Assembly: GCA_003056285.1 (NCBI GenBank)
Contig: NDWU01000001.1
Span: 1 to 37,235, forward strand
Length of the DNA: 37,235 nucleotides
Source of the DNA: Candidatus Terraquivivens tikiterensis
Lineage (GTDB): Archaea; Thermoproteota; Nitrososphaeria_A; Caldarchaeales; Wolframiiraptoraceae
Direction of reading: 5' to 3'
The number at the start of each line of letters is the position of its first letter. Within the stretch, counting starts at the first letter, position 1. Both the position numbers and the translations under genes were made by a program. The notes under the pieces are model-generated. The model saw only the letters and a program-made list of their open reading frames with translations, was not told the origin of the DNA and did no database searches. Positions 7,311-15,566 of this stretch are shown one piece after another.

Positions 7311-7660
7311 AGTCGGCCGTCTCCGAAACGCTTTACCTCGCCCGATATGTGGCGAATAAGCCGAATGGGCGCAAAGCTTCCGATGTCTGTGCTTTACCTT
7401 TGCTCCCGAGGGTTTAACCGATAGGGATGGGATCTACGAGCCCTACAACTGCGGCGCTGTCGATCTTGTGGGATGTGATTAAATCGCATACTCACAGTTG
7501 GCGGACGGCCTGCCATGCGTCTCCCGCTACACCAAGGCCGGAGCCCGAGGGCGTCGCGGAATCGGGAGAAAGAGAAGGCGCAGGATACGACGGTTCCGGG
7601 CATGCGAGGCCGACGCGGGAACACGTACCGGAGCATAGGCCCACGGTTAATCTGCTGCTC
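7311..7660. other. No supported gene upstream of priL
   Basis: Open in the priL frame from 7427 but the predicted residues are compositionally unlike PriL and probably untranslated. Another plus frame ends at about 7490 (…DGIYEPYNCGAVDLVGCD) without a recognisable family. Confidence 0.35.
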
Positions 7661-8638
7661 ATGGCAAAGTACCCTTGGCTCGAGGAGGCAAGGATGTTCG
7701 CTGAAGGCTTTGGCCACGGGGACTTACCCGATGCTGCTTACAAGCGGGCCGTGGAGAGGGTTCGGGAAGCTATGGCTAAAGGGGAGCATGGCGTATCCTT
7801 CAAGGCAGAGGACGTCCTCGCCGAGGTCCTGAGCTTTCCGACGGCAAGGGCCCTGTGCATAGTTGTCGATGACATATGGCTGAAAAAGAGGTGGACGTCG
7901 GCCGAGGCAGCCAGGTGCGAGCGGCTGATGCATGCAGAGGAAGAGGATACGTTAAGGTTCCTGATCTCCAGGAGTCCCTTGAAGGCCTGCGCCGCCGACG
8001 TAGCCGAGCGCAGGTACGGAGAATTCAAAATGCACATCGCAGACTACCTGTCGAACGCCAAAGACCTTCTAACGGATCCGGCATGGAAGCTCGTGAACCA
8101 AGTCGTAGACGGCGGTTACGTTTACTTGGACAGGGCCAGGACCGTTAGGCTCCTCGGGCAGGCGGTATACCGCAGGCTCCTGGAAGGCCTTATGGGTGCT
8201 AGGCCAGTTGACGTGAGGCCTGAGGGATTGCCAGAATCCTTCATGAGGGCCGCCGAAAGCATCAAGAGGATCGTGGCAAAGAGGAGGCCTAAGCGTAGGC
8301 ACCCCTCGGATTCTGACGCGTGGCCGCCCTGCATGGCTGCCATACTCCAAAGGGTAAAGGATGGTAAGGACGTTGCGCACGTAGAGAAGTTCTCGCTAGC
8401 AGCATTCATGCTTGCAAGGGGCTTTACCGTCGACGAGGTCCTCGGCCTGTTCTCTGGAAGGGCAGACTTCGACGAGAGGACTGCTAGGTACCAGGTAGAG
8501 CACATAGCTGGCCTAAGGGGCTCGAGGACGAAGTACCTGCCGCCTTCGTGCGAGAAGATGAGGAGCTTAGGGATGTGCGTGGATGGCGGCGTCCGATGTG
8601 CCGGAAAAATCAGGAACCCAGTTCAATACCATGAGTAG
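7661..8638 (+). CDS. priL: DNA primase large subunit PriL
   Basis: Archaeal/eukaryotic-type primase regulatory subunit, which partners the catalytic PriS in RNA primer synthesis. The start at ATG 7661 (MAKYPWLEEAR) is chosen because PriL proteins begin with a K-Y-P-[FW] motif close to the N-terminus; this gives 325 residues, normal for the family. Residues 65-160 follow the family pattern (EAARCERLMHAEEE, then GGYVYLDRARTVRLLGQAV). The C-terminal Fe-S domain is complete: C224 (WPPC), C297 (PPSC), C306 (LGMC) and C313 (VRC), with RYQVEHIAG between. This is a core replication gene, so the chromosome backbone runs through here. PriS is not in the window. Confidence 0.93.
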   Translation: MAKYPWLEEARMFAEGFGHGDLPDAAYKRAVERVREAMAKGEHGVSFKAEDVLAEVLSFPTARALCIVVDDIWLKKRWTSAEAARCERLMHAEEEDTLRFLISRSPLKACAADVAERRYGEFKMHIADYLSNAKDLLTDPAWKLVNQVVDGGYVYLDRARTVRLLGQAVYRRLLEGLMGARPVDVRPEGLPESFMRAAESIKRIVAKRRPKRRHPSDSDAWPPCMAAILQRVKDGKDVAHVEKFSLAAFMLARGFTVDEVLGLFSGRADFDERTARYQVEHIAGLRGSRTKYLPPSCEKMRSLGMCVDGGVRCAGKIRNPVQYHE

Positions 8639-8743
8639 TCCTATAGAATGACGCTCGAAATCGTTTTGGCATGCGCTACGGTTTTATTCGATAACGTCCC
8701 GATGGGATTGAATAGAATATCCGTCTCCTAAGCCCAGCCGAAG

Positions 8744-8768
8744 CCCGGCCAACTTCCTCTTTTTTTGT
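8744..8768 (+). terminator. T-rich terminator motif after priL
   Basis: CCCGGCCAACTTCCTC is followed by seven T. Poly-T tracts act as archaeal terminators. The same GCCAAC-TCC-T(n) string is at 3880-3898 and 4392-4410. Confidence 0.4.
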
Positions 8769-9137
8769 AAAAATAAGGCTTCAGGCTTTAACCTGAAGCG
8801 TTTAAAGCCTATGGCCTACTCTGGCAAACTAGCGGTAATGCATTAGGTGGATAACAAAAAGGAAGCGAACCTAGAGAACTCTCGCTACTGTACATAATAT
8901 ACTAGTGTTGATTCCACAAAGCTCAACCTACCATCAGCTTTTCTATCACAACTATTATATTTTGCAGTACTTGGTGCAATCAAGGAAGTTTAAAAACATG
9001 CTAAGAAAAGCTCTTTCTTTATCGTACTGTAAAAGAGGCTTTCTACAATCCACATCTTATTTCTTGTGAAAAAGGTCCCATAATAAAAATGTTTATCTAT
9101 TTCTTCTATATAACAATTAACTGGGTGTAATGCTACG
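8769..9137. other. Palindrome and promoter region; no gene
   Basis: A perfect hairpin CTTCAGG/CCTGAAG (8779-8798, loop CTTTAA) resembles the IS605-type palindromes elsewhere. GC content drops sharply after 8830. AT-rich TATA-like sequence near 9100-9115 precedes the small gene at 9138. Otherwise I see nothing coding. Confidence 0.35.
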
Positions 9138-9314
9138 ATGCAGAAAACCATAGCAGATATTCTCGAGATTCTGCTGACAAAGAAGAGGGCATGGAACGTT
9201 GATACGAATTTAAAGATTGTGGTTGGCGGCACGGAAATAGGCAGTATAAGTATAACTGGAAAAATTGAATATCTTCCTCAAGAAGAGAAGGTGGAGGAAA
9301 GAGCTACAAAATAG
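9138..9314 (+). CDS. Small hypothetical protein (58 aa)
   Basis: ATG 9138 opens an intact frame: MQKTIADILEILLTKKRAW, a middle VDTNLKIVVGGTEIGSISITG, and an acidic/basic tail EEKVEERATK. It looks like a helix followed by beta strands. Codon choice is normal and an AT-rich promoter-like region precedes it. I do not recognise a family. Short frames between it and 9516 (for example EWKTLESGEVEAKARQLI near 9350-9420) look like remnants of another small protein. It may belong to a small two-gene unit with the protease-like gene at 9516. Confidence 0.5.
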   Translation: MQKTIADILEILLTKKRAWNVDTNLKIVVGGTEIGSISITGKIEYLPQEEKVEERATK

Positions 9315-9515
9315 TTCATGGAGCTTTGTGTCTTAAATCTTGAAGGAATGGAAAACATTGGAATCGGGAGAGGTAGAAGCAAAAGCCAGACAGCTTATCA
9401 AGCAGAGACATCCTTGATTAGAACTGATCTTTTCAGAACAACTTCTTGAGTTGGTTTTGATGTTGGGATATGGTTAAAATGGGAGTTAAAAATCGATATC
9501 TATAGAGGGTTTGAG

Positions 9516-9920
9516 GTGCTGGTCTTAAAAGATGTCGAGGTGACGATCGAGGGGAAAACTTCTAGGCTAAGGGCTTTATTCAATTCTGGCTCAAGCTTCA
9601 CAATCATGGGTTATGAGATACTTGGGGAACGCTTTGGAGAGGTTAAGGTTAGAAAGTTGCCCGAAACGGTCGAGGCCTTTCTTTTGAATGGACAAAAAAT
9701 GATTATCGATGGCTACGTTGATGCTGAAATCCGCATAGAAGAATACAGAATCTACGATAGAATCTATCTCTCGAAAGGCGTGGTGAAGGAGATAATCTTA
9801 AAGGGCGAGAGGAAACCAATGCCAGAGTTGATAATAGGAGCGCCAACGTTGGAAACCTGGGGGCTTGAGCTAGACCTTAAAACAGGCGAGGTAATCAGTC
9901 GAGGGACCCTTATCCTATAA
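9516..9920 (+). CDS. Retropepsin-like aspartic protease homologue, catalytic Asp replaced by Asn
   Basis: A 134-residue single-domain protein of the archaeal/bacterial clan AA retropepsin-like type. Residues 7-30 read VEVTIEGKT...ALFNSGSSFTIM, where active members have ALxDTG or DSG; here N23-S-G is present (AAT codon). The C-terminal half has the usual ELIIGAPTLETWGLELDLKTGEV, matching the family's LIG-x(n)-LE-x-LGL-x(n)-G. Active proteins dimerise so that two Asp form the site, so Asn should abolish or cripple cleavage. The start is GTG 9516. It is probably a decaying or pseudo-enzyme, unless it works with another subunit. Confidence 0.7.
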   Translation: MLVLKDVEVTIEGKTSRLRALFNSGSSFTIMGYEILGERFGEVKVRKLPETVEAFLLNGQKMIIDGYVDAEIRIEEYRIYDRIYLSKGVVKEIILKGERKPMPELIIGAPTLETWGLELDLKTGEVISRGTLIL

Positions 9921-10153
9921 AGGAGATTTCCGGAAAACCTTGAAAACAACAACCCTCTTTCAATCTTCTGGCTACTTCCAATTCCCTTAGGTAACCTTTT
10001 CTGTAGACTGATCTCTCGGCCATTTTTCAAATAAAGACCTTTTGTTTTCCCATTTTTTATAAATTTATCAAATGGGCAGAGAAACATACTGACAGCGAAA
10101 TTCCTGTCAATGATATTTTTTAACTTATCCGGAGAGTGCTTCCTCAACCTCTG
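9921..10153 (-). other. Possible gene fragment truncated by IS605 end
   Basis: On the minus strand from about 10147 an open frame starts RKHSPDKLKNIIDRNFAVSM and uses AGG/AAG-rich archaeal codons, but it has no proper start and runs into the antisense of the protease gene. It begins right at the palindrome 10155-10184, so it may be a gene whose 5' part was cut off by the insertion. No family recognised. Confidence 0.25.
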
Positions 10154-10154
10154 C

Positions 10155-10260
10155 GTGAGCTACCCACGACTATAAGCCAGTGGCTTCCTGCTTCAACGAT
10201 GAAGCTTGCGGGAACCTAGATTGGTTCCCGTAGAGGCTCCACCTCGGCAGCAGGCGGATC
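10155..10260 (-). repeat. IS605 right-end-like tandem hairpins
   Basis: Three tandem hairpins: CCAC...GTGG (10163-10184, next to GTGAGCTAC), GCTTCA/TGAAGC (10190-10205, 4-base loop) and CGGGAACC/GGTTCCCG (10209-10230, perfect, 6-base loop). GTGAGCTAC and the GGCTTCC after the first stem are shared with the mini-element at 2508-2540. Tandem hairpins at the right end are where TnpB guide (omega) RNAs arise. No tnpB remains here, so this is a solo end. Confidence 0.5.
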
Positions 10261-10465
10261 AGGGCTGCCCCATCCCCTCATCTTTATTCTACATGCTGAG
10301 ACCCAATCCCTATAAGGATTCTTGTATCCTATGCTTTCAGAAGTGCCCCTTGGGGGAACCTTCACCACCTAAACACCGGCTCTTTCAGCCTTGTATCCGA
10401 GTAGATAAAGGTAATTATCATTCACTCATTAGTTTTAAAATTGTGGTTGCTTTATTGTTTTACCA

Positions 10466-11750
10466 TTAATAAGATGGAAGAGGTATGAGTCTTACGACGT
10501 AAGAACCGTCCCTTGCAACGTTTATGTTTGCATACGAGACCGCGTTGTACTCTTTACCTGCTATGACCAGTTTTCCGAAAACAAATACGGAGTATTCGCC
10601 GCTTAGCAGATTAGCCTGTAGTATTAACTCTTTCGCCGGCCCTTTGCCGTAAAGTGTCACGAAGTATAGCCCCTCTATATTCCTATTTAGAAGGTCCTCA
10701 AAGCTTATTTTAGATGGAAGAATTATGAGAGCTACTCCAAACCGCTTGTCGACTGCAGCTCCATTGATAAGATCTATAAGCTCGTAATAGGATCTATCGT
10801 TTCTGCATAACCTATCTTTATTTTCCGAGAGTTTTTTAATTGCTCTTGAATTGTTACCTTCCCATACATCTTGCCTTACTTGAAATAAGGTACGATAAGT
10901 TCGTAAGGCGGAAATATACTTGGCATAACTTTGCTCAGATACGTTTTTCTCTTCCAGTATCTCAAACAGTCTATCCTCATTAATTCGCCAAGGAATCTTT
11001 CTATCCAAAACTTCACGCAAAACATTTGCAACACTTGCCATTCGAAAAGAGAACCATAAATCAAGCTTTTTTGCATATGTGGAATCTAATTTTATCACAT
11101 AAGTTCTTGTCATAGGCGCAACAGCAGCATCTGATGAAATACCTACAGCGGTTAAATGCTTCTTTGTCTCAACTGTTCTCTCAGAGCCTGGAATAGTCAA
11201 TCCTAAAACGATGGTATTATAAGAATTTATTAGGTTAAGCACTAAATATTTATAGTAAACAGCATATCTATAACATCCAGCCTCTTCTCCAAGGCTTACT
11301 ATTTTATGGGCTTCGTCGAAAACAATTATGCTAAATTGTTCAAGGTTTATTCTGCGTAAAATAAAGTCATTATTTAGAACTCCAGCTGTCATTATTAGTA
11401 TGCTACCTTTAAAAGTAGAAAGAGCATGTTCTCTTTCTTTAGGTGGTATATAACCTGTTATATACATAACTTCTGATGTTGCATCACTAAGCCATTTTTC
11501 AATTTCCTTTTTCCATGGATTATAAACAAGAACTCTTCTAGGAACCACTATTAAGACTCTACACTTGCCTCTTATATTCCATAATACCCTTTATAAATTC
11601 TAAAGCTATTCTTGTTTTACCGATGCCTGTAGGGCCTTCAATTAATAAACGTCTCTCTCCTTTATTAAAAAATTTATAGAAAAGTTGTTTTAATATGTCA
11701 TTTTGTTCAGGTCGAAGGTCATCTGATTCAAATAAACTGCTGAAGTCCAT
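10466..11750 (-). pseudogene. DEAH-type SF2 helicase/ATPase, frameshifted
   Basis: Begins with ATG 11750. Residues 37-46 read IEGPTGIGKT (Walker A, motif I). The frame stops at 11559, and reading continues in the next frame as RGKCRVLIVVPRRVLVYNPW (motif Ia-like), then IIVFDEAHKIV (motif II) and LGLTIPGSE where motif III (usually TAT) should be. A one-base shift near 11562-11575 explains the break; total length is 1285 bases. No second RecA domain with motif VI is visible; the C-terminal 250 residues are helical and unrecognised. So this was either a one-domain nucleic-acid ATPase or a divergent helicase, likely accessory. A TATA-like TTTTAAATAAG (minus, 11800-11812) precedes the gene. Confidence 0.65.
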
Positions 11751-11759
11751 TACAGGTAT

Positions 11760-12109
11760 TTATGTTAATTAGCATACTTATCATTTTGGTTACCTTCTTA
11801 TTTAAAAGTACTTTTGCCAGAAAGCTAGAGCTGGAGTAAAGAATCAGGTTCGACAAAGCTTAAGTTGGTATTCTCCTACATCTGAGAAAGCTAAACTCAT
11901 CAACCCAGAGGCCAAGCTAAAGCTCTTCAAGAAAATAACAATCGTCTCTGATTTTAACATCATTTATGGTGGCTAGTATTACGGTTACTGTTGTTCTACA
12001 ATTAACAATCCTATTTTAACAATAGAAGCACATTGTGAAATTCCCTCTTGAGAAGCTTCCTAAGCCGAAAGGTGCGCGAACGATGAAAGTAAAAAGTGTT
12101 AAACATTTA
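11760..12109. other. No supported gene
   Basis: Contains the helicase promoter. A plus-strand stretch at about 11870-11976 (SPTSEKAKLINPEAKLKLFKK) looks coding but has no clear start or family. Confidence 0.3.
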
Positions 12110-12269
12110 TGAAACGTTATGAAGGTGATGAAAATATCCTCGTCTTCTTTCTCCGTCAATGCGGTAGATCTCCTTAAGTTTACCTTTTATTCTATACTAT
12201 AGACGTCCATGCCGATTTTGTAGTTTGAGGGGTTAACTAATCTGGCAGTACCAGCTCACGTTTTTCCAT
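12110..12269 (-). pseudogene. Small frameshifted protein, third gene of a decayed operon
   Basis: ATG 12269 has an excellent ribosome-binding site (GGAGGTGA, 12276-12283). The frame reads MEKRELVLPD and stops; other frames continue LVNPSNYKIGMDVYSIE and KLKEIYRIDGE, then EDEDIFITFITFH. At least two frameshifts are needed. It is directly downstream of the small gene ending at 12283. No family recognised. Confidence 0.45.
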
Positions 12270-12282
12270 CAGTTGTCACCTC

Positions 12283-12438
12283 CTATTTTATGTGCCTTTC
12301 CATACGACTGCGATACCACCAAAATACGATGCTGACAAGATCGCCATTTTTATCGCGAATAAAAGTATAACCTTGAGCATGTTTGCTTATACCATGTTCT
12401 TCGTCGAACTTCCATCTCGGTATGTCAATTATTTCCAC
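12283..12438 (-). CDS. Small intact protein in a decayed operon (51 aa)
   Basis: GTG 12438 lies inside the last codons of the upstream pseudogene (its TAA is at 12429-12431), so the pair was translationally coupled. The sequence runs VEIIDIPRWKFDEEHGISKH, AQGYTFIRDKNGDLVSIVFW, then WYRSRMERHIK. The aromatic, beta-rich composition with a basic tail suggests a small fold such as a toxin or accessory subunit. I do not recognise it. The next gene's Shine-Dalgarno overlaps its stop. It is the only one of the three operon genes without visible damage. Confidence 0.5.
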   Translation of the reverse strand: MEIIDIPRWKFDEEHGISKHAQGYTFIRDKNGDLVSIVFWWYRSRMERHIK

Positions 12439-13060
12439 ATCCCAAAGCCAAAATTGATAAAAGGTCCGACTTCTGCAGGCTTGGGAGCCTCTTCTTCTTG
12501 GTATAATGGTGTAAAACGATGTAAGGTTTCTCCAGTTTGAGGGTTAACATACGTTTCTATTGGAAGGTAGCGTATAGGTATGCTTATGTAATCTTGAACC
12601 TTTGTCAAAATTTCATTAAAGCCATCGATCAGAAAGAATAATCACTGTGGGAATATCCCCATCCATCGCAGAATCTATCAATTGGTATAGGTACCTGAAC
12701 TTCTTAGATTCTGTTAATCTGTTTGCTATTTTTCTCAAGAATTTGCATCAACCCTGATGATCTCCTTAAAGAATACATTGAGCTTGGATTTGCTTTCTTT
12801 GTATGAGATTGCGAACTTAAGTACTTGAGTAGCGATGTGCTCTAGTCCATGGCTTCTCAACTCAACCTCTAAAACATATAAAATAGGATTGTCGGGATCG
12901 GATAAATCTAGGAGAAAACCATCGGAAATTGAACCGAGTTCTGCTTTTCTAGACGTTAACTTTGACTTTGGAAATACAAAGCTATGTTCTCCGAATAAAT
13001 CCGGTGCAATCTCCATTACAACCTTCTCTAATTCTGATTCTTCCTTGTAGAGACTGAGAA
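12429..13060 (-). pseudogene. PD-(D/E)XK-like nuclease protein, multiply frameshifted
   Basis: The intact part (13016 to 12735) reads LTSRKAELGSISDGFLLDL, then LYVLEVELRSHGLEHIATQVLKF, a D...ExE pattern like restriction-type nuclease cores found in many archaeal hypothetical proteins. It continues after a frameshift as KIANRLTESKKFRYLYQLI, and after another as IDGFNEILTKVQDYISIPIRYLPIE, ending at 12429 with FGFGMWK. The 5' end (YKEESELEKVV upstream of 13016) lacks a start codon. So the gene has at least two indels and probably a lost start. It heads a coupled three-gene operon (with 12283-12438 and 12110-12269). Confidence 0.6.
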
Positions 13061-13235
13061 AATATTTAATATACTGTTTTTATAGACACTAGACTTGCGC
13101 GCTTAAAGTTATAGACAAGGTTAAAAGTTAAAAAAGATATATTTTTGTAACCAGTCAATCGTTTAAATTCGAAAAGAAAAGGTTATTAATTTATATTGAG
13201 AAATTTTACTTAGCGAATTTAAGGAGAGAATTATT
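13061..13235. promoter_or_regulatory. Divergent AT-rich promoter region
   Basis: Contains TATA-like sequences for both directions: TATATTAAATATT (minus, about 13057-13075) and AATTTATATTG (plus, about 13189-13199). TTAAGGAGAG (13219-13228) is the ribosome-binding site of the ATPase at 13236. Confidence 0.45.
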
Positions 13236-14414
13236 ATGATTAAACAAATTCAGATTAAAAACTTCAGATCGATCAAAAATGTCCAAATTGAAATAAAACC
13301 TCTTACTCTTCTATATGGTCATAATGCATCTGGAAAATCTTCTATTCTATATGCTCCGTTTATCCTAAGGAATATTATTCTTAACCCTAATCAGACAGTG
13401 GATGGTTTTCCAAACCTAATTTTCTGTAATTTTGGCGGTTTTGATCAAGTAGTGTATAACCATGATCCAAAACTAGAAATAGAGATAGGTGTTACATCTG
13501 ATACCGAATTCGGTGAATTATCGTATACTGTCGCATTTAGCAAAGATAGCGGGAGTTTTAGATTAAAATTGGAGGACAAAATTGACGAAACCTTACACGT
13601 AAAGTTTCCATATCCAGTTAACTCCCAGAAAAAGATACAAGTTAAAACTGAAGAAGAAACTGTAGAATTTATTTGGAACGGAATTACCGCTAATCCTACA
13701 ATTCAACCATTGACACAATTTGGAGAAAAATTACTTAAAAACTTGAATTCTGTTATTGAATTAATTAAAAATATAGATATAGTTCCCTTAAAACGCGGTT
13801 TCTCAAAGCCGGTCTATTCTCCTATTTCAGTAGGTCAAATTGCTATTAATGAAGATGAAGTAGCTACTTTACTCACGAGAGGTTTTGGGTACCTCAAGAA
13901 CAAAGTTCATATTTACGTTAGGAAAATTTTCAATAAAGACTTTCAACTCACTTCCACCCCAGGAACATCTATCTTTTATCTACAAACTGTTGACGAAAAA
14001 GGTCTCACGTCAGAGCTCGTAAACGATGGGTTTGGTGTAAATCAGACTATTTATTTGTTGACTAAGGTATTGCGCCCAGAAGCTTCTGTACTTTTAATTG
14101 AAGAGCCAGAAATTCATCTCCATCCTGTAGCACAAAGTAAACTAGTAGAGGCCCTTGTAGAGATTGTTGAAAATGAAGATAAAACACTCATAATCTCCAC
14201 ACATAGTGAACATATAATCTCCTCTCTTCTTTCTCTTGTGGTTGAGAACAAAATATCACATGATCAAATAGCATGTTATTTGTGCAAAAAGGAGAAGGGA
14301 GTAACTGTTGTTCAAGAACAGAAGGTTAACTCCAAAGGACAAATTGAGGGTGGTTTAACTTCCTTTATGGAGGCTGAAATTGAAGTACTGAAGAAGATGA
14401 TTGGACAAAAATGA
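13236..14414 (+). CDS. OLD/RecF-like AAA ATPase of an ATPase-PIN pair
   Basis: A 392-residue SMC-like ABC ATPase (AAA_15/AAA_21 group). It opens with MIKQIQIKNFRSIKNVQIEI, the typical N-terminal strand, Walker A GHNASGKSS (28-36), a signature-like ELVNDGFGVNQ (260-270), Walker B VLLIEEPEIHLHP (285-297), and the H-loop STHSEH (321-326). The start ATG has an AAGGAG site 8-13 bases upstream. The stop overlaps the next ATG by four bases (ATGA), so the two products are made together. ATPases of this class paired with a nuclease (for example OLD/Gabija, Septu, PARIS, RloAB) are antiviral. Here the partner is a PIN-like protein, which I do not know as a described pairing. AT content is high compared with the core genes. 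Confidence 0.85.
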   Translation: MIKQIQIKNFRSIKNVQIEIKPLTLLYGHNASGKSSILYAPFILRNIILNPNQTVDGFPNLIFCNFGGFDQVVYNHDPKLEIEIGVTSDTEFGELSYTVAFSKDSGSFRLKLEDKIDETLHVKFPYPVNSQKKIQVKTEEETVEFIWNGITANPTIQPLTQFGEKLLKNLNSVIELIKNIDIVPLKRGFSKPVYSPISVGQIAINEDEVATLLTRGFGYLKNKVHIYVRKIFNKDFQLTSTPGTSIFYLQTVDEKGLTSELVNDGFGVNQTIYLLTKVLRPEASVLLIEEPEIHLHPVAQSKLVEALVEIVENEDKTLIISTHSEHIISSLLSLVVENKISHDQIACYLCKKEKGVTVVQEQKVNSKGQIEGGLTSFMEAEIEVLKKMIGQK

Positions 14415-14863
14415 AAATAACAGTAGATGAATGGATATGTCACTATCTATCGGATAGAGAGAGATTAGAACTAATTAGTAAGTTTCTGCAGAAGATGGAA
14501 GAAAAATGCGATAAAATAGTAGTTAAACGTGGATCCAAATTGATGAGTAAGATTTGGAATATATCCAAGGAATCACAATACTGGGAATTAGAAAGGAGAC
14601 TGCTTGCTAAACACTTTTTTAATTCTTTCATTAAAAACTCAAACAAATGCGAAATTTTAGAAGAGCATGAAATTCCTCCTATGCCGACGGGATTGGCTCA
14701 GTTGGTGCCAAAAGATGATCATTACCTTGTTCAGACAGCTCTTGCAACCGAAGACAAATTCATATTGACAACTGACGAAAAGCTCTACAAAATTATATCT
14801 TCTCATTCCAGTATCAAAATAGAGCTTGTTGAAAGTTTCTTAAGCAAATATCTTGCTAATTAA
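14411..14863 (+). CDS. PIN-like putative nuclease, effector of the ATPase pair
   Basis: 150 residues. The C-terminal half has the layout of a PIN domain: VPKDDHYLVQTALATEDKF then ILTTDEKLY, giving D102/D103 and D122 as candidate metal ligands, with an early acidic pair D6/E7 (TVDEWICHYL). The expected Glu of the second strand is not obvious. PIN proteins cleave RNA or single-stranded DNA. It overlaps the ATPase gene by four bases, so it should act in the same complex or be controlled by it. It could instead be the toxin of a toxin-antitoxin unit in which the ATPase is the sensor. Confidence 0.65.
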   Translation: MKITVDEWICHYLSDRERLELISKFLQKMEEKCDKIVVKRGSKLMSKIWNISKESQYWELERRLLAKHFFNSFIKNSNKCEILEEHEIPPMPTGLAQLVPKDDHYLVQTALATEDKFILTTDEKLYKIISSHSSIKIELVESFLSKYLAN

Positions 14864-15116
14864 TCTAACATGGCATCCCTTTAAATTCACTTGATTAACG
14901 AAGACATATTACCACAACAGATCGATAACCAGTCTAAATTCGAGACTATTTTTAAAACGAATTATGCAAAGCTAGGAATAGAAGGGATGACTGTATAGCT
15001 TCAAAGAGGCCTACTCCTGGGTTTCACTTGATGATAACTCAAAAGTGGGACAATTGGGGGAAAGGATAAGCCTATCCTGCCCAAAATATAAACCGTAGAA
15101 TTTGGAGGGGTAGAGT
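14864..15116. other. Intergenic; promoter of the 15117 gene
   Basis: Mostly featureless. AAAATATAAACC (about 15081-15092) is a TATA candidate and TTGGAGGGG (15100-15108) a ribosome-binding site. Confidence 0.4.
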
Positions 15117-15566
15117 ATGCCTGAATGGGAAATTCATAATAAATGGGCAAGGAGGTTAGGAATACCAGAAAAAATTTCGAACTTTGTGAACAGCTTAGTC
15201 GACTTTCCTGAAGAGAATCAAGAGTTTATGGAGTTTTTAGATACGGAGGATAAAAAACTATGCATGGGTAAACGTAAACATATTGTCATATTGCCTTACA
15301 GGGCAACGGTAGGAAAGCACGATTCTGGGAGAAGGAGAAAAACCGCCATGTATCTTCAGTTAAGATTTTTGCGACAGAAAGGAAGTGAATACGTAAAAGC
15401 ATGGTATTTGCACCATATTCTTGATTATATAAAAAGCGCACCTGTATTAGGTATCGAGGAAATATTAAAGAGAGTTGAAAACAAAACAGAGTCTTGCAAA
15501 GAATTGGAAATCGTCAAAAACTTTGTGATGAGCAATTCAGATGAAATATTAGAAGAGTGTAGATAA
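15117..15566 (+). CDS. Conserved archaeal hypothetical, His-rich (HD-like?)
   Basis: 149 residues starting MPEWEIHNKWARRLGIPE with a good ribosome-binding site (GGAGGGG). Helical throughout. Histidines and acidic residues are spaced as if to bind metal: H7, the KHDSGR around residue 67, and the HHILDYI around 110. That recalls HD or zinc-dependent phosphohydrolase folds, but the motif order does not let me name one. It follows the ATPase-PIN pair on the same strand after 250 bases and has its own promoter. Whether it belongs to that system is not known. Confidence 0.55.
   Translation: MPEWEIHNKWARRLGIPEKISNFVNSLVDFPEENQEFMEFLDTEDKKLCMGKRKHIVILPYRATVGKHDSGRRRKTAMYLQLRFLRQKGSEYVKAWYLHHILDYIKSAPVLGIEEILKRVENKTESCKELEIVKNFVMSNSDEILEECR

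Noticed and set aside
7427-7660. N-terminal extension of PriL to 403 residues
   Set aside because: The extra 78 residues lack any PriL similarity, and PriL proteins start near K-Y-P-[FW], matching ATG 7661.
12292-12540. Plus-strand 82-codon frame
   Set aside because: Antisense to the nuclease-like pseudogene and the 51-residue gene.
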